A stretch of DNA of 64,000 nucleotides from Halobacillus salinarum (GTDB taxonomy: Bacteria > Bacillota > Bacilli > Bacillales > Halobacillaceae), in the NCBI RefSeq assembly GCF_022919095.1, contig NZ_CP095073.1, positions 1,054,001 to 1,118,000 of the forward strand, given 5' to 3'. The notes under the pieces are model-generated. The model was not told where the DNA came from, searched no databases, and was given only the letters and a program-made list of their open reading frames with translations. This document shows positions 8,302-15,774 of the stretch, piece after piece. Each line of letters starts with the position of its first letter. Positions within the stretch are counted from its first letter, which is position 1. The translations under genes and the position numbers were made by a program.

Positions 8302-9324
8302 TTGTCCAAAAAGAAAATGTTTCTATTCATTTTGCCTCTGTTAGCGGTACTAGCTCTTTCACTGGGTTACCTGCAAAATGATTCCAGGCAGGGATTGAGT
8401 CACATGTTTTTAAAAGACACCGTTTCATCGGATGATTCGCTTCCTCAGGCTCCTCTGGAAGCGGTAAATGTAGAACAGTTTGGTGCTGTTGGGACAGATT
8501 TAAAGGATGACTCTGCGGCCATACAACAAGCGATCGATTACAGCTACGATAAAGGTATCTCTAAAGTTATTCTTTCAGGAAATAAACATTTTGTTATTAA
8601 AAAAGGGATCATAATAAAGAGAGGCGTAGAGCTCTATTTTGATCAAAATACAAAGCTGTACGTGCAAGGAAATTTTAGAGCCATTGAATTACTGAAGAAT
8701 GCTTCCATCACGAATGGAATCATTGAGGTTACTGGTTCGTCTTTTAATTCAGAAGTAATTTATTTAAATGGTCAGGAGAGGTTTTGGTCATGGGAAAGAA
8801 CGCAGGTCAATAATGTAAGTATCATTAATTCCACTCCCTCTCACAAAGGTACAGGGTTATCGCTTTATGCGAATGGCCCCGGGCACTTTATCTGTTTCGT
8901 TAATTTTAGTGATCTTAGAATTGTAGGCTTTAGAACAGGAATCAAGCTTGAATCAGTCAAACCCGAAAGTGGATATAGTTTTATTAATGGGAATCGGTTT
9001 ATCAACATTACTCTTGATGATTGTTTGAAATTCATAGAAATGAAAAGCTCAGTTACTGTACCTCATGAAGCTACTGGCAACCAATTCCTTGGACTTCAAA
9101 TACAGCCCTCTTCAGCCACTCAGAAAATATTGACCATTACGGGCTCTGATAACATGTTTGAAGGAATGATTTGGGATCTGCCTGATCAGCACAATCCTGA
9201 TTTAGTGCTTTTTACCAAAAATTCTTATGGAAACCAACTTTATTCAAATGTATTATCCAGTTCAATAAGCGATCAGGGGAAAAATAATTACCACAGCTCA
9301 CCGGTAGAAGAATCAAAAAAATAG
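8302..9324 (+). CDS. secreted right-handed beta-helix (pectate-lyase-superfamily) protein
   Basis: 340 residues. The N terminus is a signal peptide or membrane anchor (MSKKKMFLFILPLLAVLALS). From about residue 53 it begins VNVEQFGAVGTDLKDDSAAI, the typical opening of pectate-lyase superfamily proteins (PF12708 type), followed by parallel beta-helix coils with repeated N-x-I/L-x-N patterns (NASITNGIIEVTG, VNNVSIINST, NRFINITLDD). Such proteins bind or cleave polysaccharides or act as epimerase-like scaffolds. The TTG start has GTGGGGA upstream; ATG at 8317 is an alternative. It has its own terminator and lies directly upstream of the EPS operon, suggesting it acts on that polymer at the cell surface. 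The catalytic residues and substrate are not clear. Confidence 0.8.
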   Translation: MSKKKMFLFILPLLAVLALSLGYLQNDSRQGLSHMFLKDTVSSDDSLPQAPLEAVNVEQFGAVGTDLKDDSAAIQQAIDYSYDKGISKVILSGNKHFVIKKGIIIKRGVELYFDQNTKLYVQGNFRAIELLKNASITNGIIEVTGSSFNSEVIYLNGQERFWSWERTQVNNVSIINSTPSHKGTGLSLYANGPGHFICFVNFSDLRIVGFRTGIKLESVKPESGYSFINGNRFINITLDDCLKFIEMKSSVTVPHEATGNQFLGLQIQPSSATQKILTITGSDNMFEGMIWDLPDQHNPDLVLFTKNSYGNQLYSNVLSSSISDQGKNNYHSSPVEESKK

Positions 9325-9333
9325 TGAACATCT

Positions 9334-9363
9334 AAAAAACCACTTCTAGAGAGTGGTTTTTTG
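9334..9363 (+). terminator. rho-independent terminator
   Basis: Stem AAAAAACCACT / AGTGGTTTTTT with a 7-nt loop and a T-run. It separates the beta-helix gene from the EPS operon promoter. Confidence 0.85.
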
Positions 9364-9369
9364 TTTATT

Positions 9370-9579
9370 GTTCTTAATAAAAAACAAAATAAGAGAAAAC
9401 TAAAGATTTTAAGAGTAATTATGCGGAATTTGTTCTTAATAAGAAAATAATAGTGATTTCAGTGATTTTCAAATTATGGTAAATGAACTATAATGAGATA
9501 ACGTTCTATTTAAAGAACTAAAATGCGGATTAATAGTCATTGAATCTTTCATGTAATGATCATTTGTTCTTAATAAGAA
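9370..9579 (+). promoter_or_regulatory. array of four GTTCT-type operators in the EPS promoter region
   Basis: Four related sites occur at 9370 (GTTCTTAATAAAAA), 9432 (GTTCTTAATAAGAA), 9503 (GTTCTATTTAAAGAAC, a perfect inverted repeat) and 9566 (GTTCTTAATAAGAA). Spacings are 62, 71 and 63 bp, about six to seven helical turns. The half-site GTTCT(T/A) resembles the GTTCTYT motif bound by SinR, the biofilm master repressor of Bacillus subtilis, though the last base differs. The third site overlaps the predicted transcription start and the fourth lies just upstream of the ribosome site, a layout fit for repression. Confidence 0.65.
9466..9494 (+). promoter_or_regulatory. sigma-A promoter of the EPS operon
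   Basis: TTTTCA (9466-9471), a 17-bp spacer and a perfect TATAAT (9489-9494). Transcription would start near 9501, inside operator site three. The 5' leader of about 95 nt contains operator site four. Confidence 0.7.
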
Positions 9580-9597
9580 AGGTCAGGTGAAGGTAAT

Positions 9598-10530
9598 ATG
9601 AAAGTTCTTCTCACGGGTGGAGCTGGTTTTATTGGTTCACACATCGCAGAGCAGCTTTTGGAAGCAGATTACGATGTTGTCATTGTCGACAATTTAATAA
9701 CAGGGAATCTAACCAATGTTCCTCAAGGGGCCAAGCTTTATAAAGTGGATATTCGTGAAGAGTTAGATCTTATTTTCCTGAAAGAACAGCCTGATTATGT
9801 TATTCACCAAGCGGCCCAAGTCTCCGTATCTAGTTCTATGGAGGAGCCTCTCTATGACGGAGACGAAAATATTTTAGGAACTATCAACCTTTTGCAAGCT
9901 TGCGTCACGTATAAGGTGAAGAAGTTTATCTTTGCCTCGTCTGCTGCACTCTATGGGGCACCGTCATATCTATCGATCGATGAAAAACATCCACTTTCTC
10001 CAGTCTCCTTCTATGGGTTATCAAAATTAAATGCGGAAGCCTATATTCAAATGTTTTCAAAGCTATACGGGCTGGCTTTTACCATTTTAAGATATGCAAA
10101 TGTTTATGGCATGAGACAAAATGCAAAAGGTGAAGCAGGTGTGGTCGCTATATTTATTGATCAACTAATGAATCATCTTACCCCAACCATATTTGGCGAT
10201 GGTACACAGACGAGAGATTTCGTGTTTGTTAAGGATGTAGCCAGGGCAAATGTTGCGGCCCTGAACTCTCTGGAAAGTGAAATTTTAAATATCAGCACGG
10301 AAACGCAAATATCCATCTTAGATATTATTACGCAATTAAGTGAAATCCTAAAAATCAATGTCTCCCCCAATTTTGAACCTGAGAGAAAGGGAGATATCCG
10401 CCATAGCTATCTATCGAACGAATTAGCAAAAGAGAAATTTAATTGGACCCCTCGCTATAGTTTCGCAGAAGGATTAAAAGAGACGGTTCATTTCTATCAA
10501 AACAAAGCGGAAATTACAAATATATCTTAA
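9598..10530 (+). CDS. NAD-dependent sugar epimerase, UDP-glucose 4-epimerase-like
   Basis: 310 residues, extended SDR fold. It has the NAD motif TGGAGFIGSHIAEQL, the IHQAAQVSVSSSM segment, the ASSAALYG active-site strand and the FYGLSK Tyr-Lys pair. It probably interconverts UDP-glucose and UDP-galactose (or the GlcNAc/GalNAc pair) for the exopolysaccharide. It is the first gene of the EPS operon, with the operator array directly upstream. AGGTGAAGG precedes the ATG. The next gene follows after 20 bp. The exact substrate cannot be told from sequence. Confidence 0.85.
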   Translation: MKVLLTGGAGFIGSHIAEQLLEADYDVVIVDNLITGNLTNVPQGAKLYKVDIREELDLIFLKEQPDYVIHQAAQVSVSSSMEEPLYDGDENILGTINLLQACVTYKVKKFIFASSAALYGAPSYLSIDEKHPLSPVSFYGLSKLNAEAYIQMFSKLYGLAFTILRYANVYGMRQNAKGEAGVVAIFIDQLMNHLTPTIFGDGTQTRDFVFVKDVARANVAALNSLESEILNISTETQISILDIITQLSEILKINVSPNFEPERKGDIRHSYLSNELAKEKFNWTPRYSFAEGLKETVHFYQNKAEITNIS

Positions 10531-10550
10531 ATACATTTTTGGAGGTCACT

Positions 10551-11177
10551 ATGGAAGAGAGAATCGATCTTAAAAAGTTCTTTCGAATCATAAAGAAGAG
10601 ATGGATGACGATTGTTCTCGTCACTCTGGGCTGTTTTCTAATTACAGGGGTGATTAGTTTATATGTGATGAAGCCTGCCTATGAAGCTTCTGAAAATATA
10701 GTGGTGGGCAAGTTGAAGAAGGACAATAATTCTTATGGAGAGTCTCAGGAGCTGAATATGCTCCTATCCTCGACCATTGATTTTATTAAAAGTCCCACCG
10801 TTTTGAATTCTGTGAAAGCCCAAATCAATATCGGAGATCAGAAGTTAAATGAAAAGCTGACGGTTCAAAATTCTAAAAATTCACAGATCGTAAATGTTTT
10901 AATTAGAGATCATGATCCTGATAAAGCAAAGCTTATCGCGCATACCATTGCCATGACAACCGTCGATAAGATGAACGAGCTTTTCGGTGTTACCGATATC
11001 GACGTCTTGGGAGGAAATAATGATGGTCCGACGCTTGAGAAAGTTGGAAGTATCGAACTGAATTTGGCCATAGGGATTACGGTTGGGTTCCTGCTAGGCA
11101 TAGGTGGAGCGATGGTAAGAGAACACCTTGATGATTCTATTCATTCAGATAGCGATATTGAGGGGTATTGGGGCTAA
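10551..11177 (+). CDS. Wzz/YveK-like polysaccharide co-polymerase, C-terminally frameshifted
   Basis: A membrane modulator of chain length and of the CpsD-type kinase (EpsA/YwqC family). The N terminus is cytosolic with TM1 (TIVLVTLGCFLITGVISLYV), an extracytoplasmic domain follows, and TM2 is at the C end (LNLAIGITVGFLLGIGGAMV). ATG at 10551 is chosen because GGAGGT lies at 10541-10546; the TTG at 10539 would put the ribosome site inside the gene. As written the frame stops after DSDIEGYWG. The family tail continues in the +1 frame (VLGLTVLGEIDLKHKQ...) to 11308, so a one-base loss in the G4 run at 11162-11165 seems to have removed about 45 residues, including the cytosolic tail that activates the kinase. 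Confidence 0.85.
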   Translation: MEERIDLKKFFRIIKKRWMTIVLVTLGCFLITGVISLYVMKPAYEASENIVVGKLKKDNNSYGESQELNMLLSSTIDFIKSPTVLNSVKAQINIGDQKLNEKLTVQNSKNSQIVNVLIRDHDPDKAKLIAHTIAMTTVDKMNELFGVTDIDVLGGNNDGPTLEKVGSIELNLAIGITVGFLLGIGGAMVREHLDDSIHSDSDIEGYWG

Positions 11178-11308
11178 CTGTTTTAGGGGAAATAGACTTG
11201 AAGCATAAGCAGCCGCGCTCATTTAGAAAAAGATTACCCAAGCAGAACAAGCTGGAAAAGAGTAAGAGAAAGAGGGAGGGGTTGAGTGTTGAGAAAACCA
11301 CAGGGTAA
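11162..11308 (+). other. out-of-frame C-terminal tail of the Wzz-like gene
   Basis: Past the G4 run, the shifted frame reads VLGLTVLGEIDLKHK and a very basic tail (RSFRKRLPKQNKLEKSKRKR), then stops at 11306-11308, overlapping the start of the next gene by 23 bp. VLGLxVLGxI is the conserved motif after TM2 in this family. That establishes it as the true continuation of the Wzz-like protein and not a separate gene. Adding one G at 11162-11165 restores a protein of about 250 residues, the usual length. Confidence 0.8.
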
Positions 11309-11927
11309 GAAAAACGTGAGTCCTATGAAATTAAGAGAAGAATTAATAAGCACGGAACAAATTCGGATGATTCGGACGAATTTAGAACACGTCTCTAGGG
11401 ATAAGCCAGTAAGTATTATGGTAAGTTCACCAACCTATCAGCCACAAAAATCTCTCATAACAGCAAAACTAGCGATGACCTTTGCAGAGCAGGGAAAAAA
11501 GGTGATGCTGGTGGATGCTGATTTAAGGAATCCTTCCTTGCATCATTGGTTTCAGATTGAGAACCGCAGCGGGCTCACAGATGTGATTTTGCATCATGGA
11601 AATGTCAATCAACATCATAGTCCATCTTACTTGCCGGGGCTTTTTATTTTACCAACAGGTCCAATACCGCACAGCCTTTCTGGTATATGGAATGCTGATA
11701 AAATTCAAGATTTTGTTCTGACATGCAAGAGAAACTACGATGTCATTCTTTTTGAAGCTTGTGATTATTTATCTGTTTCAGATTCACAAGTTCTGGCTAA
11801 CCACTGTGATGGAGTGATTCTGGTGCTAAGATCAAATAAAACTAAAAAAACAGATGTCTTAAGGACAAAAGAAGCGTTAGAAAAAACCAATAAAAAAGTT
11901 TTAGGAGTTATTCATCAAACAGCCTAA
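11286..11927 (+). CDS. CpsD/CapB-family tyrosine kinase homologue, probably degenerate
   Basis: 213 residues, related to bacterial BY-kinases (EpsB/YwqD) that partner Wzz-like proteins. The N-terminal ISTEQIRMIRTNLEHV and Walker A' VMLVDADLRNPSLH motifs are clear. Three expected features are altered. Walker A, normally GxGKST, reads PTYQPQKSLI and has lost its glycines. Walker B, normally FDTPP, reads LFEACDYLSVSD. The C-terminal tyrosine cluster is missing, the protein ending GVIHQTA. The GTG start at 11286 follows GGAGGGG. It may be a pseudokinase that still binds the Wzz-like protein, or a decaying gene. Its neighbour is also damaged, which favours loss of phospho-regulation of EPS synthesis. 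Confidence 0.75.
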   Translation: MLRKPQGKKNVSPMKLREELISTEQIRMIRTNLEHVSRDKPVSIMVSSPTYQPQKSLITAKLAMTFAEQGKKVMLVDADLRNPSLHHWFQIENRSGLTDVILHHGNVNQHHSPSYLPGLFILPTGPIPHSLSGIWNADKIQDFVLTCKRNYDVILFEACDYLSVSDSQVLANHCDGVILVLRSNKTKKTDVLRTKEALEKTNKKVLGVIHQTA

Positions 11928-11958
11928 CCTTTTATGAATAAAGGAGGCAGCCTCTGCT

Positions 11959-13422
11959 ATGGGAAAGAAAGAGAAAAATTCGATTGCGAGAAACATTTTT
12001 CATTTGTTTTATAGTACCGCCGTATCGAGTGCTTTAAATGCGACGGCTTTAATAACACTCGCCTATTATTTGCAGTCTTTTCATTACGGGATGTTCAGTG
12101 TTTCGTTAGCTTTTGCAATGATCATGGGTTATTTTACTGATGCAGGATTAAGTGAAATTGTGCTGAGGGAAGGTTCAAAGAAAGTAGATACGTCCATTCT
12201 TATTTCGTCTTACATAAAAATGAGAACAGGATTATTAGCAGCTACTTTTCTTATTGGGTTTATAGTCATTCAACTTCTTTATGCAGATCATATTCAACTT
12301 GTCCAGATTGCCTATTGTCTGATCATTCCTATGGTCACTGGGATCGCAATGCAAAGTGTAGGAATCACATTCTTTCAGTTAAAAGAAAAAATGCAGTTCG
12401 TTGGGCTTATCCGAATCGTGTCTGCAGGCTGTCTCGTCATCACGATCGTACTCGGCATGCTTCTGAATTTCCAACCGGTGCTCGTTTGCTTCTTATATGG
12501 AGCTTCTTATTTTGCTGCAGGAGCACTTGCGATTTATCTTGTGGCGAAGAACGTTCCAATAAGGTGGAAAACCCCGTTTCATAAAGGGCTGCTGCAAAAT
12601 CTAGGTTCTTTTACAATAGGTGGCTTATTATTTGTTATGCTGCCTCATTTGGGGCCCCTTATTTTGGAGAAGACAATAAATTTTACGGGTGTGGGACTGT
12701 TCGCGGTAGCCTATAGAATTCCTCAAGCATTACAGCAAGTTCCATTCATCGTAGCAGGAGCTTATTATCCAGTTCTTTTTAAAGCGTTTAATAGCAATCG
12801 ATTGCGTGACCATTTAAAGTATAATCTGACTTTAATTAAACTAATGGCATTAGTAGGGATGACGATGACCATTCCGTTTTTCTATCTATCCGAGTTTATC
12901 ATCAAACTACTATTTGGAGCAGAATGGTTAGCTGCTGCCCTCCCGCTTAAAATCCTATCTTTAATGTTAACGCTTCAGGCCATTAACATCGCTTTAGCAG
13001 ATGGTTTAACGACCAAATCCTTACAAATTTTCAGAACAAGCGTCCAAGCCGTCTCCATCATTATTGGTATTTTCCTTTATGTTTATTTAAGTAAATCGTT
13101 TGGAGTAACTGGCGCAGCCGTTGCAGGGGTAACTATAGAAGCGGTTTCATTAATTGGATTTTGGGCATGTAACCCGGATCGCTGGGTGTTAGCTAAGAAA
13201 GTGATCGTCCCTTATACCCTTTTTCTTACTTTAAGCTTTCTTAGTATCAATTATTTATTGCATTCGGTCCCCATGCTTGCTGCGGTATGCCATTTAATTA
13301 TTCTGGTATTGGTACTTATCCTTGATCCAGAGTTAAATAAAAAAGGAAAAACCATCCTTAAAAAATTCAAAGTATCTCGTAAGTTAAGCCAAAGGGCTAA
13401 GGAGGCTGAAAATGGACTATAA
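11959..13422 (+). CDS. Wzx-type polysaccharide flippase
   Basis: 487 residues with about 12-14 membrane helices and the oligosaccharidyl-lipid flippase layout of the MOP superfamily (ARNIFHLFYSTAVSSALNAT at the start, GMFSVSLAFAMIMGYFTDAG around TM2). It would flip undecaprenyl-linked repeat units to the outer face. AAGGAGG lies upstream of ATG 11959. The 3' end overlaps the next gene by 11 bp, so export and polymerisation genes are coupled. Family assignment rests on topology and operon position and is firm; substrate specificity is unknown. Confidence 0.88.
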   Translation: MGKKEKNSIARNIFHLFYSTAVSSALNATALITLAYYLQSFHYGMFSVSLAFAMIMGYFTDAGLSEIVLREGSKKVDTSILISSYIKMRTGLLAATFLIGFIVIQLLYADHIQLVQIAYCLIIPMVTGIAMQSVGITFFQLKEKMQFVGLIRIVSAGCLVITIVLGMLLNFQPVLVCFLYGASYFAAGALAIYLVAKNVPIRWKTPFHKGLLQNLGSFTIGGLLFVMLPHLGPLILEKTINFTGVGLFAVAYRIPQALQQVPFIVAGAYYPVLFKAFNSNRLRDHLKYNLTLIKLMALVGMTMTIPFFYLSEFIIKLLFGAEWLAAALPLKILSLMLTLQAINIALADGLTTKSLQIFRTSVQAVSIIIGIFLYVYLSKSFGVTGAAVAGVTIEAVSLIGFWACNPDRWVLAKKVIVPYTLFLTLSFLSINYLLHSVPMLAAVCHLIILVLVLILDPELNKKGKTILKKFKVSRKLSQRAKEAENGL

Positions 13423-14662
13423 AACAACTGAAGCTACAAACAATCGCTATTTAGCCATTTTCTGTCTCTTTTTATTAGTTATCTTAGCCAAATATAACAT
13501 CTACATGGGATTTGCATTAAAGCCATTTATGATATTTACCATTCTTTATTTGGTCATTAATCTGAATGCATTTTATTTCCACAGGCTGCAGCTGTTCGAA
13601 ATCATCATGCTGCTTTTTTACTTAGTTTATTGCTTTACAGGAGCGTTCGCACTTTACCCGGTATCAAGTATAAGAATTATGTTAGGGATTTTTCTTTATC
13701 TTGGCTGTTACTTTATTATGAAGGCGATCATTGGCGAGACAAAGGAGTCCTTGATAGAAAAAGCACTATCAAGTGTTGGGATTCTCTTTAATTCCGCTAG
13801 CCTGCTTTTATATTTTTTAGGTTTGCATCGTGTGCATTTTATATTCGAAGGCGATCGAATTAGTAAATTTGGGATGATGCTTGATCGCAACTACCCGCGA
13901 CTGATTGGATTGATGCAGGATCCTAATTTTTATGTTTTTTATAACACTGTATTTTTTGCTTATTTCCTATGTAACTCAAAGTCTATCAAAAATAAAGTTG
14001 GTCTAATTCTCTGCATTTTAACGAATCTATTAACCTTTTCCAGAGGCGGAATGTTAGTTATGCTGCTTCTGCTGTTTCTCTACATTTTATTAAATAATCC
14101 TTTGAAAAAAATAAGATTAATCTCAGGTCTATTTCTTTCCGTTTTCCTCGTTGCCTATATAGCGATCGTGAAATTTAATTTCAACTTTATTGGAATCATG
14201 ATGGAGAGAATAGCAGATACAACAGATGATGGAGGAAGTGGAAGACTAGCCCTGTGGGGGAGAGCTTGGCATTATTTTGAAAATCATATGTATGTGGGAG
14301 TGGGGGCATTTAACTTCTCTGATTATAACTTACACGATTATGGAGATACGTTGACGGTTCATAACACGTTTCTCGATATTTTATCTGACTCGGGACTGGT
14401 CGGCATCTTTTTCTTTTTATTATTTATCGGTTGTGTACTCTATCAGCTGCTTCAAAACCGAATGCATAAGCATCATCCTTATTTGTTTCTAACCTTTATC
14501 GGGTTGATTTTACAAATGGGATTTTTGTCCGTTGTGATCAATGACATGTTTTTTCTATATATCGCAATCCTATCCGCTTATATAAATAAACAAGCACCTC
14601 TAAGTTTAAAAGATAACAGAAGTGCACGTATGCCTTTATCACTGTCTTCCTCTCTAAAATAA
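13412..14662 (+). CDS. Wzy-type O-antigen/EPS polymerase
   Basis: 416 residues with about 11 membrane helices and one large extracytoplasmic loop. The loop region contains SRGGMLVMLLLL and, further on, GSGRLALWGRAWHYFENH, GVGAFNF and HNTFLDILSDSGLVG, the conserved RxxxW...G(V)G...HN motifs of the Wzy_C/O-antigen ligase family. It polymerises flipped repeat units at the outer membrane leaflet, together with the Wzz-like protein. It lies directly after the flippase with an 11-bp overlap. Confidence 0.87.
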   Translation: MDYKTTEATNNRYLAIFCLFLLVILAKYNIYMGFALKPFMIFTILYLVINLNAFYFHRLQLFEIIMLLFYLVYCFTGAFALYPVSSIRIMLGIFLYLGCYFIMKAIIGETKESLIEKALSSVGILFNSASLLLYFLGLHRVHFIFEGDRISKFGMMLDRNYPRLIGLMQDPNFYVFYNTVFFAYFLCNSKSIKNKVGLILCILTNLLTFSRGGMLVMLLLLFLYILLNNPLKKIRLISGLFLSVFLVAYIAIVKFNFNFIGIMMERIADTTDDGGSGRLALWGRAWHYFENHMYVGVGAFNFSDYNLHDYGDTLTVHNTFLDILSDSGLVGIFFFLLFIGCVLYQLLQNRMHKHHPYLFLTFIGLILQMGFLSVVINDMFFLYIAILSAYINKQAPLSLKDNRSARMPLSLSSSLK

Positions 14663-14677
14663 AGGAGGCTACATCCT

Positions 14678-15751
14678 ATGAATGTTCTTGTATTAACCGA
14701 TAAACTCATATTTGGAGGAGCTGAAATGTATTTCTGTAAGCTGGAGAACTTTTTACGTCACCAGCAGATTTCCTTCTACTATGCTGCAGGGAGCGGAGAT
14801 CTCTCCAGGAATATTAAGCGTAAAGAAAACTTCTTTGAACTGAGCAGAACCAGCCATTACTCAAATTTAAAAGTAATAGGCAATCTCGTTCGTGAAAAAG
14901 GAATCGATATCATCCATGCAAACAGTCTGAGAATGGTGCTTTACTGCATTTTATTAAAGATAATGAACAAGACTGATTTCAAGATTATTTACACGAAGCA
15001 TAATATTACGATTCTCGAGTTGAAAAACCGAAAATTATTTACAGCTTTATTAAACAAATTTGTTCATCGTGTGATTACAGTAAGTGAATTTGAAAGGACC
15101 AGCTTAGTAACTGCCGGAGTAAACCCAAACAAAATTAAGACCATCTACAATGGTGTGGATATGGACCAATTCACATATCAGCCAAAAGAAATCGATAAGG
15201 AATTTAAGGTTGGCATGTTAGCAAGGTTATCGGAGGAGAAGAATCACAAATTTTTCATCGAAGTAGCCAATGAACTTAAACAAATGCCTAACCTTACTTT
15301 TTTCATCGGAGGGGAGGGGCCAGAGGAAGAGAAGATAAGAGAGAAGATTCACGACCACGGTCTGGCCGATAAAGTAGTCTTATTGGGAAAGATCCATCAT
15401 CCAGAAAAATTTACCGCAGACATGGATCTCTTGCTCCTCACTTCACATAGAGAAGTGTTTCCTATGGTTATCATTGAAGCCATGGCTGTTGGAACTCCTG
15501 TTCTTTCTATTGATCGCGGGGGAATTCATGAAGCTGTTAAAGCAGGGAGTACCGGTTTTCTCCTTCCGGAACATTCAGTGAAGGGTTTTGCAGAGAAGGT
15601 CCTTTTGTTAGAAGCCAATCGCGAAAAGGGAATGGAATTAGCAGAGAATGCCAGGAAAAGAGCTTTAAAAGAATTCTCATTAGAGCGAATGATCCATTCC
15701 ACGCTGCAAGAGTATCTCTCTTGTGACAAGTCATTCATTCAAACAGGATAA
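14678..15751 (+). CDS. glycosyltransferase family 4
   Basis: 357 residues, GT-B fold. The N-terminal domain begins VLVLTDKLIFGGAEMYF (Gly-Gly-Ala motif). The C-terminal nucleotide-sugar domain has KVGMLARLSEEKNHKFFIE, FFIGGEGPEEEKI, a TSHREVFPMVIIEAMA motif (E-x7-E-like) and GTPVLS. A retaining enzyme adding one sugar to the lipid-linked repeat unit is expected. AAAGGAGG lies upstream of the ATG. Donor and acceptor cannot be inferred. Confidence 0.88.
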   Translation: MNVLVLTDKLIFGGAEMYFCKLENFLRHQQISFYYAAGSGDLSRNIKRKENFFELSRTSHYSNLKVIGNLVREKGIDIIHANSLRMVLYCILLKIMNKTDFKIIYTKHNITILELKNRKLFTALLNKFVHRVITVSEFERTSLVTAGVNPNKIKTIYNGVDMDQFTYQPKEIDKEFKVGMLARLSEEKNHKFFIEVANELKQMPNLTFFIGGEGPEEEKIREKIHDHGLADKVVLLGKIHHPEKFTADMDLLLLTSHREVFPMVIIEAMAVGTPVLSIDRGGIHEAVKAGSTGFLLPEHSVKGFAEKVLLLEANREKGMELAENARKRALKEFSLERMIHSTLQEYLSCDKSFIQTG

Positions 15752-15774
15752 ATTTATTGAGGAGGTGAGAGAGT

